The notes under the pieces were generated by a model, which was not told the DNA's origin, did not search any database, and saw only the letters and a list, made by a program, of their open reading frames with translations. DNA of 64,000 nucleotides, taken from contig JACEFZ010018348.1 in assembly GCA_014155875.1 (NCBI GenBank), positions 333,001 to 397,000 on the forward strand, read 5' to 3'. Positions 45,110-55,504 of the stretch are shown piece after piece (within the stretch, counting starts at the first letter, position 1; each line of letters begins with the position of its first letter). The position numbers were made by a program, and so were the translations under genes. The DNA comes from Cepaea nemoralis (Eukaryota > Mollusca > Gastropoda > Stylommatophora > Helicidae).

Positions 45110-45350
45110 GGGGTTGCGGTCTCCCTGGCCTAGGGATTTGTCTTTCTCTGTAATCCCGTATACCCTTGTGAGTAACGTGATGTGCGCAAGAATCGGTAGC
45201 GGTTCTCACCGCGTCTGTAACTTACGGGGTATGTGAGCCGGTCGCTCAGAAAGCAATGGCAAACTACTGAGCGTAATCTTGCCAAGAAATCAACAATCAG
45301 CTGAAAGATACTGATGTTGACAGTGATGTCCTGTAAAGGATATGCGAGAA
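45110..45350 (+). repeat. D-family repeat (SINE-like), + orientation
   Basis: Includes ctccctggcctagggattt, aacttacggggtatgtgagc, aagcaatggcaaactactg and the end gtcctgtaaaggatatgcg. It forms an inverted pair with the minus copy at 45425-45605. Other copies are at 56200 and 58325. Confidence 0.75.
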
Positions 45351-45424
45351 AAAAAAGTATAGGGGTTGAGTTGCTGTTCTCACTCTTCTTCTTAATCTGC
45401 TTCTTATTCTCCTTTTTCTTCTTT

Positions 45425-45605
45425 TCCTTGGGCAAGTTTATGTTCAGTAGTTTGCCATTGCTTTCTGAACAACCAGCATTCATACTATTTTATGAAGACC
45501 AACGCAAGGTGGTCTGCTGTCAAATCACCAAAAGCTGTATTTTGAACTCTGTATGCGAGATTATGAATTGCATCCATAAGCCCTTCACCACAGAGTTGGC
45601 ATTGT
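45425..45605 (-). repeat. D-family repeat, inverted neighbour
   Basis: Reads gggcaagtttatgttcagt, agtttgccattgctttctg, gcgagattatgaattgc. Same family as 45110-45350 but opposite orientation. Confidence 0.7.
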
Positions 45606-45779
45606 TAGCAAACTATTTATTCCAGGAGCAGTGTGTTGGCTTACTACAAGGTCACTGGCAGTTTCTGGGAGTTCATCTGGCTGGTCCCGTCCAACCTTCA
45701 TGTGACACACAAACAAGCCATAGCTTGTGGCTGTTCAGCTTAGTTACACTGTTGAAGATGACAGGAATTTCATTGCCAT

Positions 45780-46755
45780 GATTATATTTGGACATTTGGT
45801 TTGTTTCACTGTGACAATAGGTCAGATTCCTTGTATGTGTGATTATATTTGGACATTTGGTTTGTTTCACTGTGACAATAGGTCAGATTCCTTGTATGTG
45901 TGATTATATTTGGACATTTGGTTTGTTTCACTGTGACAATAGGTCAGATTCCTTGTATGTGTGATTATATTTGGACATTTGGTTTGTTTCACTGTGACAA
46001 TAGGTCAGATTCCTTGTATGTGTGATTATATTTGGACATTTGGTTTGTTTCACTGTGACAATAGGTCAGATTCCTTGTATGTGTGATTATATTTGGACAT
46101 TTGGTTTGTTTCACTGTGACAATAGGTCAGATTCCTTGTATGTGTGATTATATTTGGACATTTGGTTTGTTTCACTGTGACAATAGGTCAGATTCCTTGT
46201 ATGTGTGATTATATTTGGACATTTGGTTTGTTTCACTGTGACAATAGGTCAGATTCCTTGTATGTGTGATTATATTTGGACATTTGGTTTGTTTGACTGT
46301 GACAATAGGTCAGATTCCTTGTATGTGTGATTATAATTGGACATTTGGTTTGTTTCACTGTGACAATAGGTCAGATTCCTTGTATGTGTGTTTATATTTG
46401 GACATTTGGTTTGTTTCACTGTGACAATAGGTCAGATTCCTTGTATGTGTGATTATATTTGGACATTTGGTTTGTTTCACTGTGACAATAGGTCAGATTC
46501 CTTGTATGTGTGATTATATTTGGACATTTGGTTTGTTTCACTGTGACAATAGGTCAGATTCCTTGTATGTGTGATTATATTTGGACATTTGGTTTGTTTC
46601 ACTGTGACAATAGGTCAGATTCCTTGTATGTGTGATTATATTTGGACATTTGGTTTGTTTCACTGTGACAATAGGTCAGATTCCTTGTATGTGTGATTAT
46701 ATTTGGACATTTGGTTTGTTTCACTGTGAAAACAGGTCAGATTCCTTGTATGTGT
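45780..46755 (+). repeat. 61-bp minisatellite, exactly 16 copies
   Basis: The unit is gattatatttggacatttgg, tttgtttcactgtgacaata, ggtcagattccttgtatgtg, t. The array spans 976 bp, which is 16 x 61. Copies are almost identical; differences are single bases (for example ttgactg in unit 9, ataattgg in unit 10, gtttatat in unit 11, gaaaacagg in the last). 61 is not a multiple of three. Confidence 0.97.
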
Positions 46756-46842
46756 ATAATGGAACAGTCACCAGCGTCAATGACTGGCTCTCTGTTTACA
46801 TAATTTCTATGACTGCTGTCCATAAATATGTTGATTCATGTG

Positions 46843-46913
46843 ATAAATAACTGCAGTATGCACCTGACAAGAACCAACGAGATATGCCAGACAAACAACT
46901 GTGCAACCTATTA
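46843..46913 (+). repeat. Penelope-associated terminal motif, copy 2
   Basis: ataactgcagtatgcacctg, acaagaaccaacgagatatg, ccagacaaacaactgtgc: the dispersed motif also seen at 11732, 51083, 61221 and 62022. Here the GAAA is changed to GAGA. Confidence 0.6.
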
Positions 46914-46994
46914 TTTGTGACTTGTGTGTTAAGATGATTGATTGATTGGCTGACTGACTAACTGAATTTGTCACCTTCTTTAAACTTGAAAGCA

Positions 46995-47180
46995 TCCATT
47001 AGTGCTCCGATTACCTTATCTGTCACACTTGGGCAGTCTCAGCTCAGTGCACAATTTACATGACACCAACAATGGTCTCACTGTGTACTAGAATCGCTAT
47101 GCTTTAGCGGCCTACCTTTACGATTTCCAACTGTTTAGGGATGTTTACTTGTGCAGTGTGCACGATACATACAAGTGTGT
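46995..47180 (-). mobile_element. tRNA-derived SINE (E family), diverged
   Basis: Shares ctcagctcagtgca, cgatttccaactg and the overall order with 7735-8118. Confidence 0.55.
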
Positions 47181-47214
47181 GGTTTACAAACATGGAGGAG
47201 ATCTCATAAGAAGA

Positions 47215-47370
47215 AAATGGATTGACGACATCAAAGGCATTGTACAATCACATGGAATAACACTATCCAATGCCATGAACTACAAACATTAATTAATTGG
47301 TTCCACTTGTGCAGAATAGAATTAAAGTGGTTTGACAAAATCACCAGCGTGGAGCTGATGGGGTGAACTA
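47215..47370 (+). mobile_element. RTE-like LINE fragment
   Basis: Reads RWIDDIKGIVQSHGITLS in one frame, the RWIDDIK block near the 3' end of this LINE type. Confidence 0.5.
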
Positions 47371-47392
47371 AACAAATACAGTTCTTCTCCAT

Positions 47393-49641
47393 CTTTTTCT
47401 TCTTCTTTCGTTCACTTGAAATATGTCTATAACTGCAATGTTGTCTCTTGTATGAATGTAACTGTCTTTTTTAGTTCACTCAGCGGTCCATAGAGTTTAT
47501 CTTCCACTGTTGTCTCACTAGGCCTGTGGATTTGCCTAGATATGTTGTATATTTGGGGCACTCTTAGAATATGTGCTCTTCTGTCCACGACGCCAATCCA
47601 CATGTACTCATGGCTGATTCACCAATCTTAAATTTTATATACATGTGGTTGCGCAATCTATTGTGTCCTGTTCTGAGGCGCAGAATAATGACTTGTTCTG
47701 GTTTGTCCATAATGTGGTAGTCATCTTGAGCAGGTTCTGGTAGCATTCTGACTGATTTGATCATTCTTTTCTTCTGGTGGTATGTAACGGGCACATCAGG
47801 CTGTTCTTCTTCTTCTTCTTTCTTTTTTTGGTGCTCGCTGGCTTTGAACTCAAGCGTAGTCCATACACGCTACTTCCAGTATTGCTCGACTGAATTTTGT
47901 TATAGCTTGTGGATTAGCTTTCCCTATTAACAATGTCCGTCGCAATCAGGCGAACCCACTCTGACTTCAGAGGTACTTGTAATTTACGTCCCCAAGTCAA
48001 GGACGACAGGTCAACATTTTAGTCCAACTGTCCGGTGTAGTGGTTGAACCCCTAACCTTGGTATACGCACACTGAATGTTTAAGAACACGCATTATAATC
48101 CATTTGGCCATGCTGACCTGCATTGTTCTTTTGCTCCTTCCTTAACCAATAGATCAGCTCTGTCGTTTCCGGGTACGTCACAGTGAGATGGTATCCACTG
48201 TATGGTGACCTTATGCTGACTGCTAAGTTCAGAAAGTAGTGTCTTTAGTACTGGCAATTTCCCAGACATGAGCGCTAGTAGTACTGATTTTGCATCTGTC
48301 AATAGCACCACAAGTTGTGTACCATGGCTGGTATTATTAATTTCTCTGTTGATATCTTGATTGTCTCAATTTCAGCATCATAGTTATGGCAGTACTTTCC
48401 TGTTGGTACTCTGGTCGTGTCCCTAGTATTATTTGGGTATTCTATGTACACTCCCGCTCCTCCATTTCCAACAGCATTTTGTGCTGACCCATCTGTGTAG
48501 ACTCAAATCCAAAGGTCCTGTGGGAATTCTTCATCAAGGAAGCTGAGAGTGGCTGTTCTGTGCTGTACACTGTTCTGTTCTTCCTTGTCAAATATTCCTC
48601 TCACTTTTGTCTGGATTAGTAGTGATAGTCTATGTTCATCTTTCCATGGAGTTTGCTCTGGTATAGTTTTCAGGGGGATATCAACTGTGAGCAGATCGGT
48701 GGTTTCTCTGCAGAGTCGTTTGGCCTAGTGCATAAAACTGCTTCTTTTCAACCGCTCCATAGCTAAGTTTTCAAATCTGTTCTTCATAGGGTGACCTGGC
48801 AAGCTGAGGAACTTTTCTGCTTGTATTAGCGTTTTTGTATCTCTGCGCTCTCTCAGTGCTTGTGTCGTCCCCATCTTCTCCATCTCCACTATAGGGGTTG
48901 ATCTCATCCCTCCTGTGGTGACTCTAAGTGCTTGATTTTGCACCTTGACCAGCTCTTGTAGTGTGGTTTTTTATGCTGAACACCACGCATTTGACCTGTA
49001 TTCCAGGTGTGGTCGTATGCTCTGTTGATAAACTTTGCTAAGTATTTTCCCACTAACTCCCCATGTGGTTCCACTTAGTTTTTTTCAGGATGCCTATTTT
49101 CCTTCTGGCTTTTGCTACTGCTTTGTTGATGTGCTTTCTCCATGTCAGCCTGCCATCAAATGTTACTCTAAGGTATGTTGGTTCTTTATCTTCTCGAAGG
49201 GGTTTTCCATTTATCTGGATGATCCCTGCCTTTTGTTTTGGAGAGAGGGTAAACAGAGTGGTGCTGCACTTGTCAGTGTTTATGCTGACACACCATCTAT
49301 TTGCCCATGCAACAAATGTATCTACAGCTCTTTGATGCATGTTCGTGTGTGCTCCATAGAACCAGGTCATCAGCATACATTGCCGCTGTAATTCCATGCG
49401 GTAGATTAGCAACAAGATCATTGATGAAGATTAGAAACAGTGTGGGGGACAAGACTCCGCCCGGTGGAACAACGTGACGCAGTAGTATTTTCTTACTCTT
49501 GAGTCCGTCAATCTGTACTCTGGCTCTTCTATTGTGCAAGTATGCTTTCGCCCATTTGTACATTCTTCTATTGACTTTACAGTTTCTTCATCAGACCTTC
49601 CTTCCAGACTTTGTCAAAGGCTTTCTTCAGATCTATCCATG
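47393..49641 (-). mobile_element. LINE-A copy, 5'-truncated, interrupted by a SINE
   Basis: The minus strand from 49641 starts inside the RT (around DLKKAFDKVW) and continues through VSINTDKCSTTLFTLSP, the thumb, RNase H (WIPSHCDVPGNDRADLL) and the C-terminus to the 3' end at 47393. It closely follows 24310-26250 but has stops and frameshifts, and the YADD region is damaged by insertions near 49320-49400. A tRNA-derived SINE (47806-48118) splits it within the RNase H to C-terminal linker. 5' truncation is usual for LINE copies. Confidence 0.92.
47806..48118 (-). mobile_element. tRNA-derived SINE (F family) inside LINE-A
   Basis: Minus-strand head: cagcatggccaaatggatta (A-box consensus), then ggttaggggttcaaccac (B-box). 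The 3' end is gagcaccaaaaaaagaaag with a GAA-repeat tail at 47806-47820. A short duplication (about aagaaca) is compatible with the flanks but cannot be separated from the tail. Confidence 0.75.
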
Positions 49642-49689
49642 ACAAATACCAGTGAATCAGGAGGTGAACATTGAAAAGGACGTCTTTGA

Positions 49690-49930
49690 TTAAACCTGAG
49701 AATAACATATAAATAGATAGCCCCTTGTGTGGAACCTGCAGGGCAAATGACATGCAGGAAGACTTAAAAACTCACGGAGAGGAGAATTAGAGACCGACCA
49801 ATAATATGGGCAGGACTTGGGGGGATCTGCTAAGAGAGCAACAGATAGGAAGGACATCATGGAGTGAGTTGACTGAGGACCTATGCCCCAAGTGGGGGAG
49901 TAAAAAGTGAAAGAGGAGAGAGAAGTTTGC
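49690..49930 (+). mobile_element. RTE-like LINE 3'-end fragment
   Basis: Mixed-frame reading GKTCRKT-like, RPIIWAGLGGIC and the final DLCPKWGSKK match the terminal part of RTE-like LINEs. Confidence 0.5.
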
Positions 49931-49974
49931 ACACAGGACCTAGTTCTTGTACCCTTCTCCAACAACAACTACTG

Positions 49975-50085
49975 GCTTTTGTTGCCGCATTGATGATATA
50001 CTTTGTCCATGTCAGCCTGCCATCTGATGTTATTCCAAAATACGTTGGTTGTTTATCTTCTTTTTAGTGGTATTCTACGAGAAGA
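49975..50085 (-). mobile_element. Diverged LINE-A-type RT thumb fragment
   Basis: catgtcagcctgccatctg and caaaatacgttggttgttt parallel the LINE-A text coding for YLGVTFDGKLTW. A similar short stretch is at about 50570-50640. Confidence 0.6.
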
Positions 50086-50140
50086 AGTATTTAAGTAACA
50101 TCAATTTTACAAATAACTTGTCTACAATAGAGTTAATCAG

Positions 50141-50146
<6 letters not shown>

Positions 50147-50214
<68 letters not shown>

Positions 50215-50235
50215 CGCATGTGCGTGTGTGTGTGA
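50147..50235. repeat. (AG)n(TG)n compound microsatellite
   Basis: About 26 bp of AG followed by about 60 bp of TG, with interruptions towards the right. Confidence 0.95.
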
Positions 50236-50672
50236 TTTCTCAACATAGTCCCCCTGGCTGGTAACACACCTGGTCACCTGTCCACTAACTTCTTTATGCC
50301 TTCTAGGAAAACACGTGTTCACGTGTGGCCTGAAAACGATGTTGACCTTCCTCTATTACCTCGTCATCTGCAAACCTCTGACTCTGCAAATGTTTTACAA
50401 GGGTCTATTCAAACAAATTAATTTCATGCTGCAAGCACCAGGTTGTTATCTTGGCATGTATCTGCTGTTTCTTGTGAGAGGTAGGTTGTCTGACCTTCTG
50501 TAGAATAACATTGCCTAAATCGTGCCTGTTCTGCACAAGAATGTTATCAGTTTCAATGTACCATTCTGGTGTCAAAGGTTACTCCAAGGTACATGGCAGT
50601 CGGTTGGTTATCTTGCCTATAAGTTGCATATTTTCAGTAGATCTCATTGTACGTTCACTTTACTATAAGAAC

Positions 50673-51086
50673 AAATCAAGAGACATTACACAACCTTGTC
50701 TGACGCCCTTCTTTATACACTGAAATGTTCCTAAAACTATAAAATCAAGAGACATTACACAACCTTGTCTGACGGCCTTCTTTATACACTGAAATGTTCC
50801 TAAAACTATAAAATCAAGAGACATTACACAACCTTGTCTGACGGCCTTCTTTATACACTGAAATGTTCCTAAAACTATAAAATCAAGAGACATTACACAA
50901 CCTTGTCTGACGGCCTTCTTTATACACTGAAATGTTCCTAAAACTATAAAATCAAGAGACATTACACAACCTTGTCTGACGGCCTTCTTTATACACTGAA
51001 ATGTTCCTAAAACTATAAAATCAAGAGACATTACACAACCTTGTCTGACGGCCTTCTTTATACACTGAAATGTTCCTAAAACTATA
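50673..51086 (-). repeat. 69-bp minisatellite, six copies, derived from an RT motif
   Basis: The unit starts aaatcaagagacattacac at 50673, 50742 and every 69 bp thereafter, six units exactly. On the minus strand each unit encodes 23 residues including CIKKAVRQGCVMSLDF. This is the GVRQGCVLSPxLF block of RTE-type reverse transcriptase. The outermost unit (50673-50741) keeps the more LINE-like IKKGVRQGCVMSLDLF. The open frame across the array follows from 69 being a multiple of three. Confidence 0.93.
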
Positions 51087-51150
51087 CAACTCTGCTGCAT
51101 GCACATGAAGGCATGCAGCGAAATATGACAGGCAATAAATCGTGCAATCT
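51083..51150 (+). repeat. Penelope-associated terminal motif, copy 3
   Basis: tacaactctgctgcatgcac, atgaaggcatgcagcgaaat, atgacaggcaataaatcg. It directly abuts the 69-bp minisatellite. Confidence 0.6.
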
Positions 51151-51214
51151 TTTGTTTGTATTTTGTGTTTACATCCACTAAGGGAATACATTGTTTTGGA
51201 TTTCTTTCTTTCAT

Positions 51215-52027
51215 TCTGAGTTCAGTTCAGTTCAGTTACGGTTCCAACATCACAGCAACGGGTCGTCCCCATTATGCTCCATTCCTGTGCCAGTGAATAA
51301 TATCACATAAAATGTTCCTGACTATCCCATGTGAAAAGTGGAAATGACAGGAGTCTCGATAAACAACAGCTCGCTGGGGCACACTGTGCACAATGCAGCC
51401 ACCAGAATGTCACCACAAAAGTCCTCCACGAAATATTCATCCTTGATGGAAGTGGCAGTCACTTTTCCAACCAGATATTCACCTACAAAGTCTCGATATT
51501 TCTAGATGTTGTTGTTCCGTTTCTAGATGTTTTCTAGCCAGCTACGCCATTTTTCGAGCCTGCAGTTCACGCCACAACACCTCGAACAGATGTAAAAAAA
51601 AAAAAAAAAACATTTCACTATACATAATGCCAACTCCAGAATTCCACAACAACAGACCTCCACGAAACACAGTTCATCGTCAAAGGAAGCGGCAGTCAAC
51701 CAGAAGACCAACAGCTAGACATTTCTGCATAAGGCACAAAAACCGGTCAATTCTGAGACATAGCCAGCCGCCATTGCTCTGAACATGCAGTTAACGCTCC
51801 ACAGACTCGGGCAGATTTAAAAGCATTTCACACGAAATTCACAGCTCATAGCGTCGCGCCACGCACTCAACTCAGTAGCAGGGCGACGGAACCATAAACT
51901 ATCAGTCCAACATGAGGAAAATGCGAATGCTCACGGTGGCCACGAGCATAAACACTACAGAGGTCTTAACCGTTTCACTGCCTATCCTCCATGTTCGTGT
52001 TCTGAGTGTCTATTTTCATGTCAGACA
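51215..52027 (-). repeat. T-family repeat, longest copy
   Basis: Begins with ttcagttcagttcagttacg, continues agcaacgggtcgtcccc, aagtggaaatgacaggag, atgcagttaacgctcc, gcgtcgcgccacgcactc, and ends near ccatgttcgtgttctgag. Parts are internally repeated (ccaccagaatgtcacc and similar), so this copy may be rearranged. The right end meets the LINE-B 3' end. Confidence 0.75.
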
Positions 52028-53148
52028 GGTGTCAGTTAGTTAGTTAGTTAGTCGACAGATCATCCTTACCATCGAACCATTCAGTCCATAATTGCTCGGA
52101 TCCCCTCCTCGGCAAATCCCGCAGCGTGTAGCGGCTAACGACACCAGTTCTGTGTTGGTTTATCATTCTTCTTTGGCTTCCTGCGTAGTGTTCTTGTTTG
52201 GCCACCCCTCTTTTAATTTTCTGTTCTCGCAGACTGGCCACGGTTGTAGATTCACAGTCATCACTTGGTTCACGCAAAAGTCTTACTTCTCGTAGAGCAT
52301 TCAGAATGTCAGCCTGATCCATGGCGCGTCCGACCTCCACCGTAGCCTCACCTGCAAGCTTGTCAGTCCGCTCATTTCCTTGTACTCCCGCATGCCCTGG
52401 CACGAAGATGAAACTAATCTTTGCCAGCCGAGACCGCTCCAGAGACAGCAACCATTCTCTTCGGATCCACCCCACATCTATCCTCTTGATCATGTTCATT
52501 GAGTCGCTAAGGAAACATGCACTAGTGAATATATGTGTCTCTAGCCATGTTATTGCTTTACTTACTGCCATGACTTCCATAGTCAGGCTACTTGTAGTTT
52601 CAGCAAAAGCACCAGAGTCCTCCTTCACAGTTCTCCTTCCGGCCTGAGCCGTAAAGTCCCATGAGCTTCTCACATGTCGGACGACCGACCAATCTGTGTA
52701 GATGACAGCATAACCGTCTAGCGAATTCTCGAAAATCAACGCTTGTACTTCAGCCTCCGCAGCAGCCGGATTTTCTTGTCTGCATTTTCTATCTAGTTGG
52801 ATGCAAACTGAAAAGGATGTGCAGAAATCTGTTGGCACTTGTACCCACTCCTCGCCAGGTTCTAAGTCCTCAAGTGAACACACCTGTTGAAGAATGTCTT
52901 CGGCTTGACCCATCCACGACCATCCTCTTTTTAACCTGCTGCCCTTCACCTTCATAATTTCGTTATGCAGTGGATGTTGTGTGTTTGCGTTAACTCTGAG
53001 GTAGGTGCGTGCTCTTGTATTCTGTCTTCAATGGTTGGAAAATCAAGAAGGTAGCGCATCGCCCTGCATGCTGTATCTCTTGTACATCCAAGAATAATAC
53101 GCATAGCTTCATTCTGTATCCTTTCCATCCTTTCTATCTGATATTTCT
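52028..53148 (-). mobile_element. LINE-B fragment: RT thumb and RNase H, (CTAA)n tail
   Basis: The minus strand near 53120-53020 reads ERIQNEAMRIILGCTRD and AMRYLLDFPTIEDRIQ, the thumb region. A 303-codon open stretch (52955-52044) follows, with YTDWSVV, TMEVMAVSKAITWLE, LSDSMNM and IFVPGHAGVQGNERTD, the RNase H residues D, E, D and the GHxGxxGNExxD block. It ends at a stop at 52044 followed on the minus strand by ctaactaactaactaac. The endonuclease and RT core are missing. It sits about 400 bp upstream of the SPHK start and is not a cellular RNase H gene. Confidence 0.85.
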
Positions 53149-53149
53149 G

Positions 53150-53250
53150 TCGGGGGCAAATATAAAACCCTAACCTGCACAGTTCGCGGCCACTGCACTT
53201 GCCAGGCCGCCGTAAATCCTCAGGCTCAAATCCTCATGTCCACTGTTTTC
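53150..53250 (+). mobile_element. tRNA-SINE C family, body fragment
   Basis: aaaccctaacctgcacagtt, cgcggccactgcacttgcc and ccgccgtaaatcctcaggct match the body of 35203-35400 in the opposite orientation. Confidence 0.65.
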
Positions 53251-53513
53251 TGTTGTTCTTCCATAGACTCTTAATACAGTTTAACGTCTGCATTTCTATG
53301 TCCACCCTGTGTCTAACCTTTTAAAATACGAGTATGCAATGGCAATTCTGATCCTGACAGACAGGTGTCACTGTCACCAAGCTGGGAACCTGTGTGCATT
53401 GTAGGTCTCGTTCACTGTTTCTATGCCAAGTTAACAAAGTATAGAACTATATCTGTTCTAATCTCGATTTTATTCAAATCTGTTTCTCTATCCACTACAG
53501 CTGTATAGCATAC

Positions 53514-53519
53514 CACGTG
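53514..53519 (+). promoter_or_regulatory. E-box CACGTG about 40 bp before the SPHK start codon
   Basis: The palindrome CACGTG sits in the context ACCACGTGACC, close to the bHLH-zip (USF/MITF/TFEB-type) consensus, 36 bp upstream of the ATG. The motif is directly visible; a regulatory role is inference, since a 6-bp palindrome is frequent by chance. Confidence 0.25.
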
Positions 53520-53554
53520 ACCACGGCTTGATCACATGGTTCCTTAGCACGAAA

Positions 53555-54098
53555 ATGGCGACTATTGGGGACGATTTGGTCCTTGAAGGAGAGTTCACTT
53601 TACTTTCCAAGAAAAAAGTAGCACACAGAGTTACATTGACCCGCAATGGCTTTTTCTTTCACCCAATTTCAAGCAACAACAATTCGTACGAGGAAAAATG
53701 TGTAAAAATAAGTGATATAATTGGTTGTCATGGCTTCGAACAATGCAGAACTGTTGAAAAACACGGTGTGTCGTCTGCACACGGTGGGAGTACTGGGAGC
53801 AGTCATAATCATTGCCACAACGACAAATCGACTCCCTCAAATGAATGCACAAACGGCGATGTAACAGCTTCTCGATATATACCACAAGTTACAGATGCAT
53901 CTGCCTGTGGTATTGTTGTATTTGCTTACCCGTTCAAAAAGAAAGTATTTAGTAGTAAGAAAGTGCGAACTAAACAAGTCCTGGTATTTGAAGTTCCTCC
54001 AGCGTCGGTGGAATTGTTGGATAAAAGGAAGACAGTTGCTGAAACTTGGCGCAACGTCATTAACTGTCTTTGTCGAGGAATCTCATTTGATGTAAATG
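53555..54098 (+). CDS. SPHK: SPHK first coding exon: N-terminal region of a sphingosine kinase
   Basis: The exon starts at ATG 53555, inside AAAATGG (good Kozak context), and reads MATIGDDLVLEGEF. It covers 181 codons and ends phase 1 at a gtacgt donor. It encodes the pre-catalytic region of a sphingosine kinase, which phosphorylates sphingosine to sphingosine-1-phosphate. Visible parts are KISDIIGCHG (about residues 50-60), a His/Ser-rich insert (GGSTGSSHNHCHNDKS), then FAYPFKKK and VETWRNVI-like helix sequence ending CLCRGISFDVN. An in-frame upstream extension lacks an ATG. The assignment rests on the downstream catalytic exons, to which the split Asp codon joins exactly (VN-D-IPNC). A tract resembling an acceptor ends at 53500, so the 5' UTR may be split. 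Confidence 0.85.
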
Positions 54099-54199
54099 GT
54101 ACGTTTTCATAGTTGATGTTTAATGCTGAGGCAATTGTATTTGTTTTCCCAATTTTACACAGGTAAAACCAATAAAGTAAAAGATTGACACAGTTTGAA

Positions 54200-55470
54200 T
54201 CACCTGTTAGAGTTAGATCCAGCACTGTTAAGATTTCATAACTGTTATCTGTTGCCATATCATCCTTGCATTCTATACAAGTGCATAGGTGCTGAGATTC
54301 CCCCCTACCCCCATGAGAATCAAAGTTCTGCGACTAATAGTTCTAGTTCTGTGTTGTTTGACGAGGCCTCTCATTCTCCCGATGTGCCTCTCTTGTCTGG
54401 CTGTGCCAGTTTTTACTCCCAAGTCTCTCATTCTAGACAATGATTTAGATTCACTGACATCAAAGTCCTCCGCTCATGACATCTCTCTAAGTGTGTTAAT
54501 AACATCAGCACGATCCATGGGCTGGCCATCTACAGAGGATGCAGAGCTAGCAAGTTTATCAGCTTGTTCATTTCCCTTAACTCCCACATGTCTCGGAACG
54601 AAGATGAAGGTGACTCTACGGACAACAGACATCTGCAGCTATTCAGTCCACTGTCTACGTACAGAATCCACCTTGACCTTTCGGATCATGCTCATTGAAT
54701 CACTTAGCCCGGGAAGGTTAACCCGGTCAACAAATGCCCGCAGAAGTCGGATGTGTCGGCCTAACGGCGCAAGAACGCAGCTCTGCTGTAAACAGGCACA
54801 ACGCATTCACATCAAAATAAAAACTCCGGATGAACACAGAAGAAGAAGAAGAAGAATCACTTAGTACACAGACATTGGTATAATGCTGTGATTCTAGCCA
54901 TATGAAAGCTCGTGTTACTGCCATGACCTCCATCGTCATGCTGCTAGTAGTCATAGAGTGGGTACCACTGGCTTGTTGAGCCTCGGTCATCTGAACATGC
55001 TGTGAATGCCCACACACTTCTCTACTGCTGTATAACAGATCCATCTGTATAGAATAGTACATCAGAATCTTAATGTTCACTGATGGACAGACACATTGAC
55101 AGCAGCAGAATTCTGCTCTATGTTCCGTCTGTCAAGAATGACAATGCAGGTAAAGGTGTAATTAAGCGCTGGAGGCAGAGACACCTATACCTTGCTGGGG
55201 TTGGTATTGGTAAGATTGCAGACCTGCCTGACATCTTCCACCCAACCCATTCATGATTTACCCTCTTTAGCCTGTCACCTTTTAACCTTTTTCTCTGAAT
55301 ATAGCTTGATGCAGAGGGTTCTGCTCATCTGCACTTATTTTCCTGTATGCACAAGCCCTCCAGATCTTGATCCTATGGTTTATAACTAAGTGTAGACATT
55401 GCAAAGTGAGGTGTCCATTGACCTTTCTCACCTCCTGTCTCCCCAGAGAAATGTCTAGTACTAACTTTAC
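54200..55470 (-). mobile_element. LINE-B fragment in SPHK intron 1, split by SINE-A
   Basis: The minus strand shows HLVINHRIKIWRACAYRK, then a damaged RNase H with TMEVMAVTRAFIWLESQ and VLSDS (the D of the third motif), continuing after the SINE to VRGHVGVKGNEQADKL-like text. Collinear with 52028-53148. Stops and frameshifts. It begins about 100 bp after the first SPHK exon. Confidence 0.75.
54708..54853 (+). mobile_element. SINE-A copy with perfect 11-bp target-site duplication
   Basis: gaatcacttag at 54697-54707 and 54854-54864. Sequence cccgggaaggttaacccgg to gaagaagaagaaga. Inserted in LINE-B. Confidence 0.92.
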
Positions 55471-55504
55471 AAGTCTGAGTTGATTGCTGAAGGTAATTTC
55501 CAAG

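Noticed and set aside
45314..45781. 155-codon open frame
   Set aside because: It crosses D-family repeat sequence and low-complexity T/C-rich stretches, with no recognisable domain.
45780..46755. CRISPR-like array
   Set aside because: Units are identical throughout with no variable spacers, and the genome is eukaryotic; the same applies to 56654-57197.
50663..51214. 183-residue repetitive protein
   Set aside because: It is a 69-bp minisatellite made from an RT motif; the open frame results from the period being a multiple of three.
52044..52955. 303-codon open frame with an RNase H domain as a possible cellular gene
   Set aside because: It lies inside a LINE fragment: thumb-region coding sequence upstream, a CTAA tail right after the stop, and related copies at 54200 and 62195.
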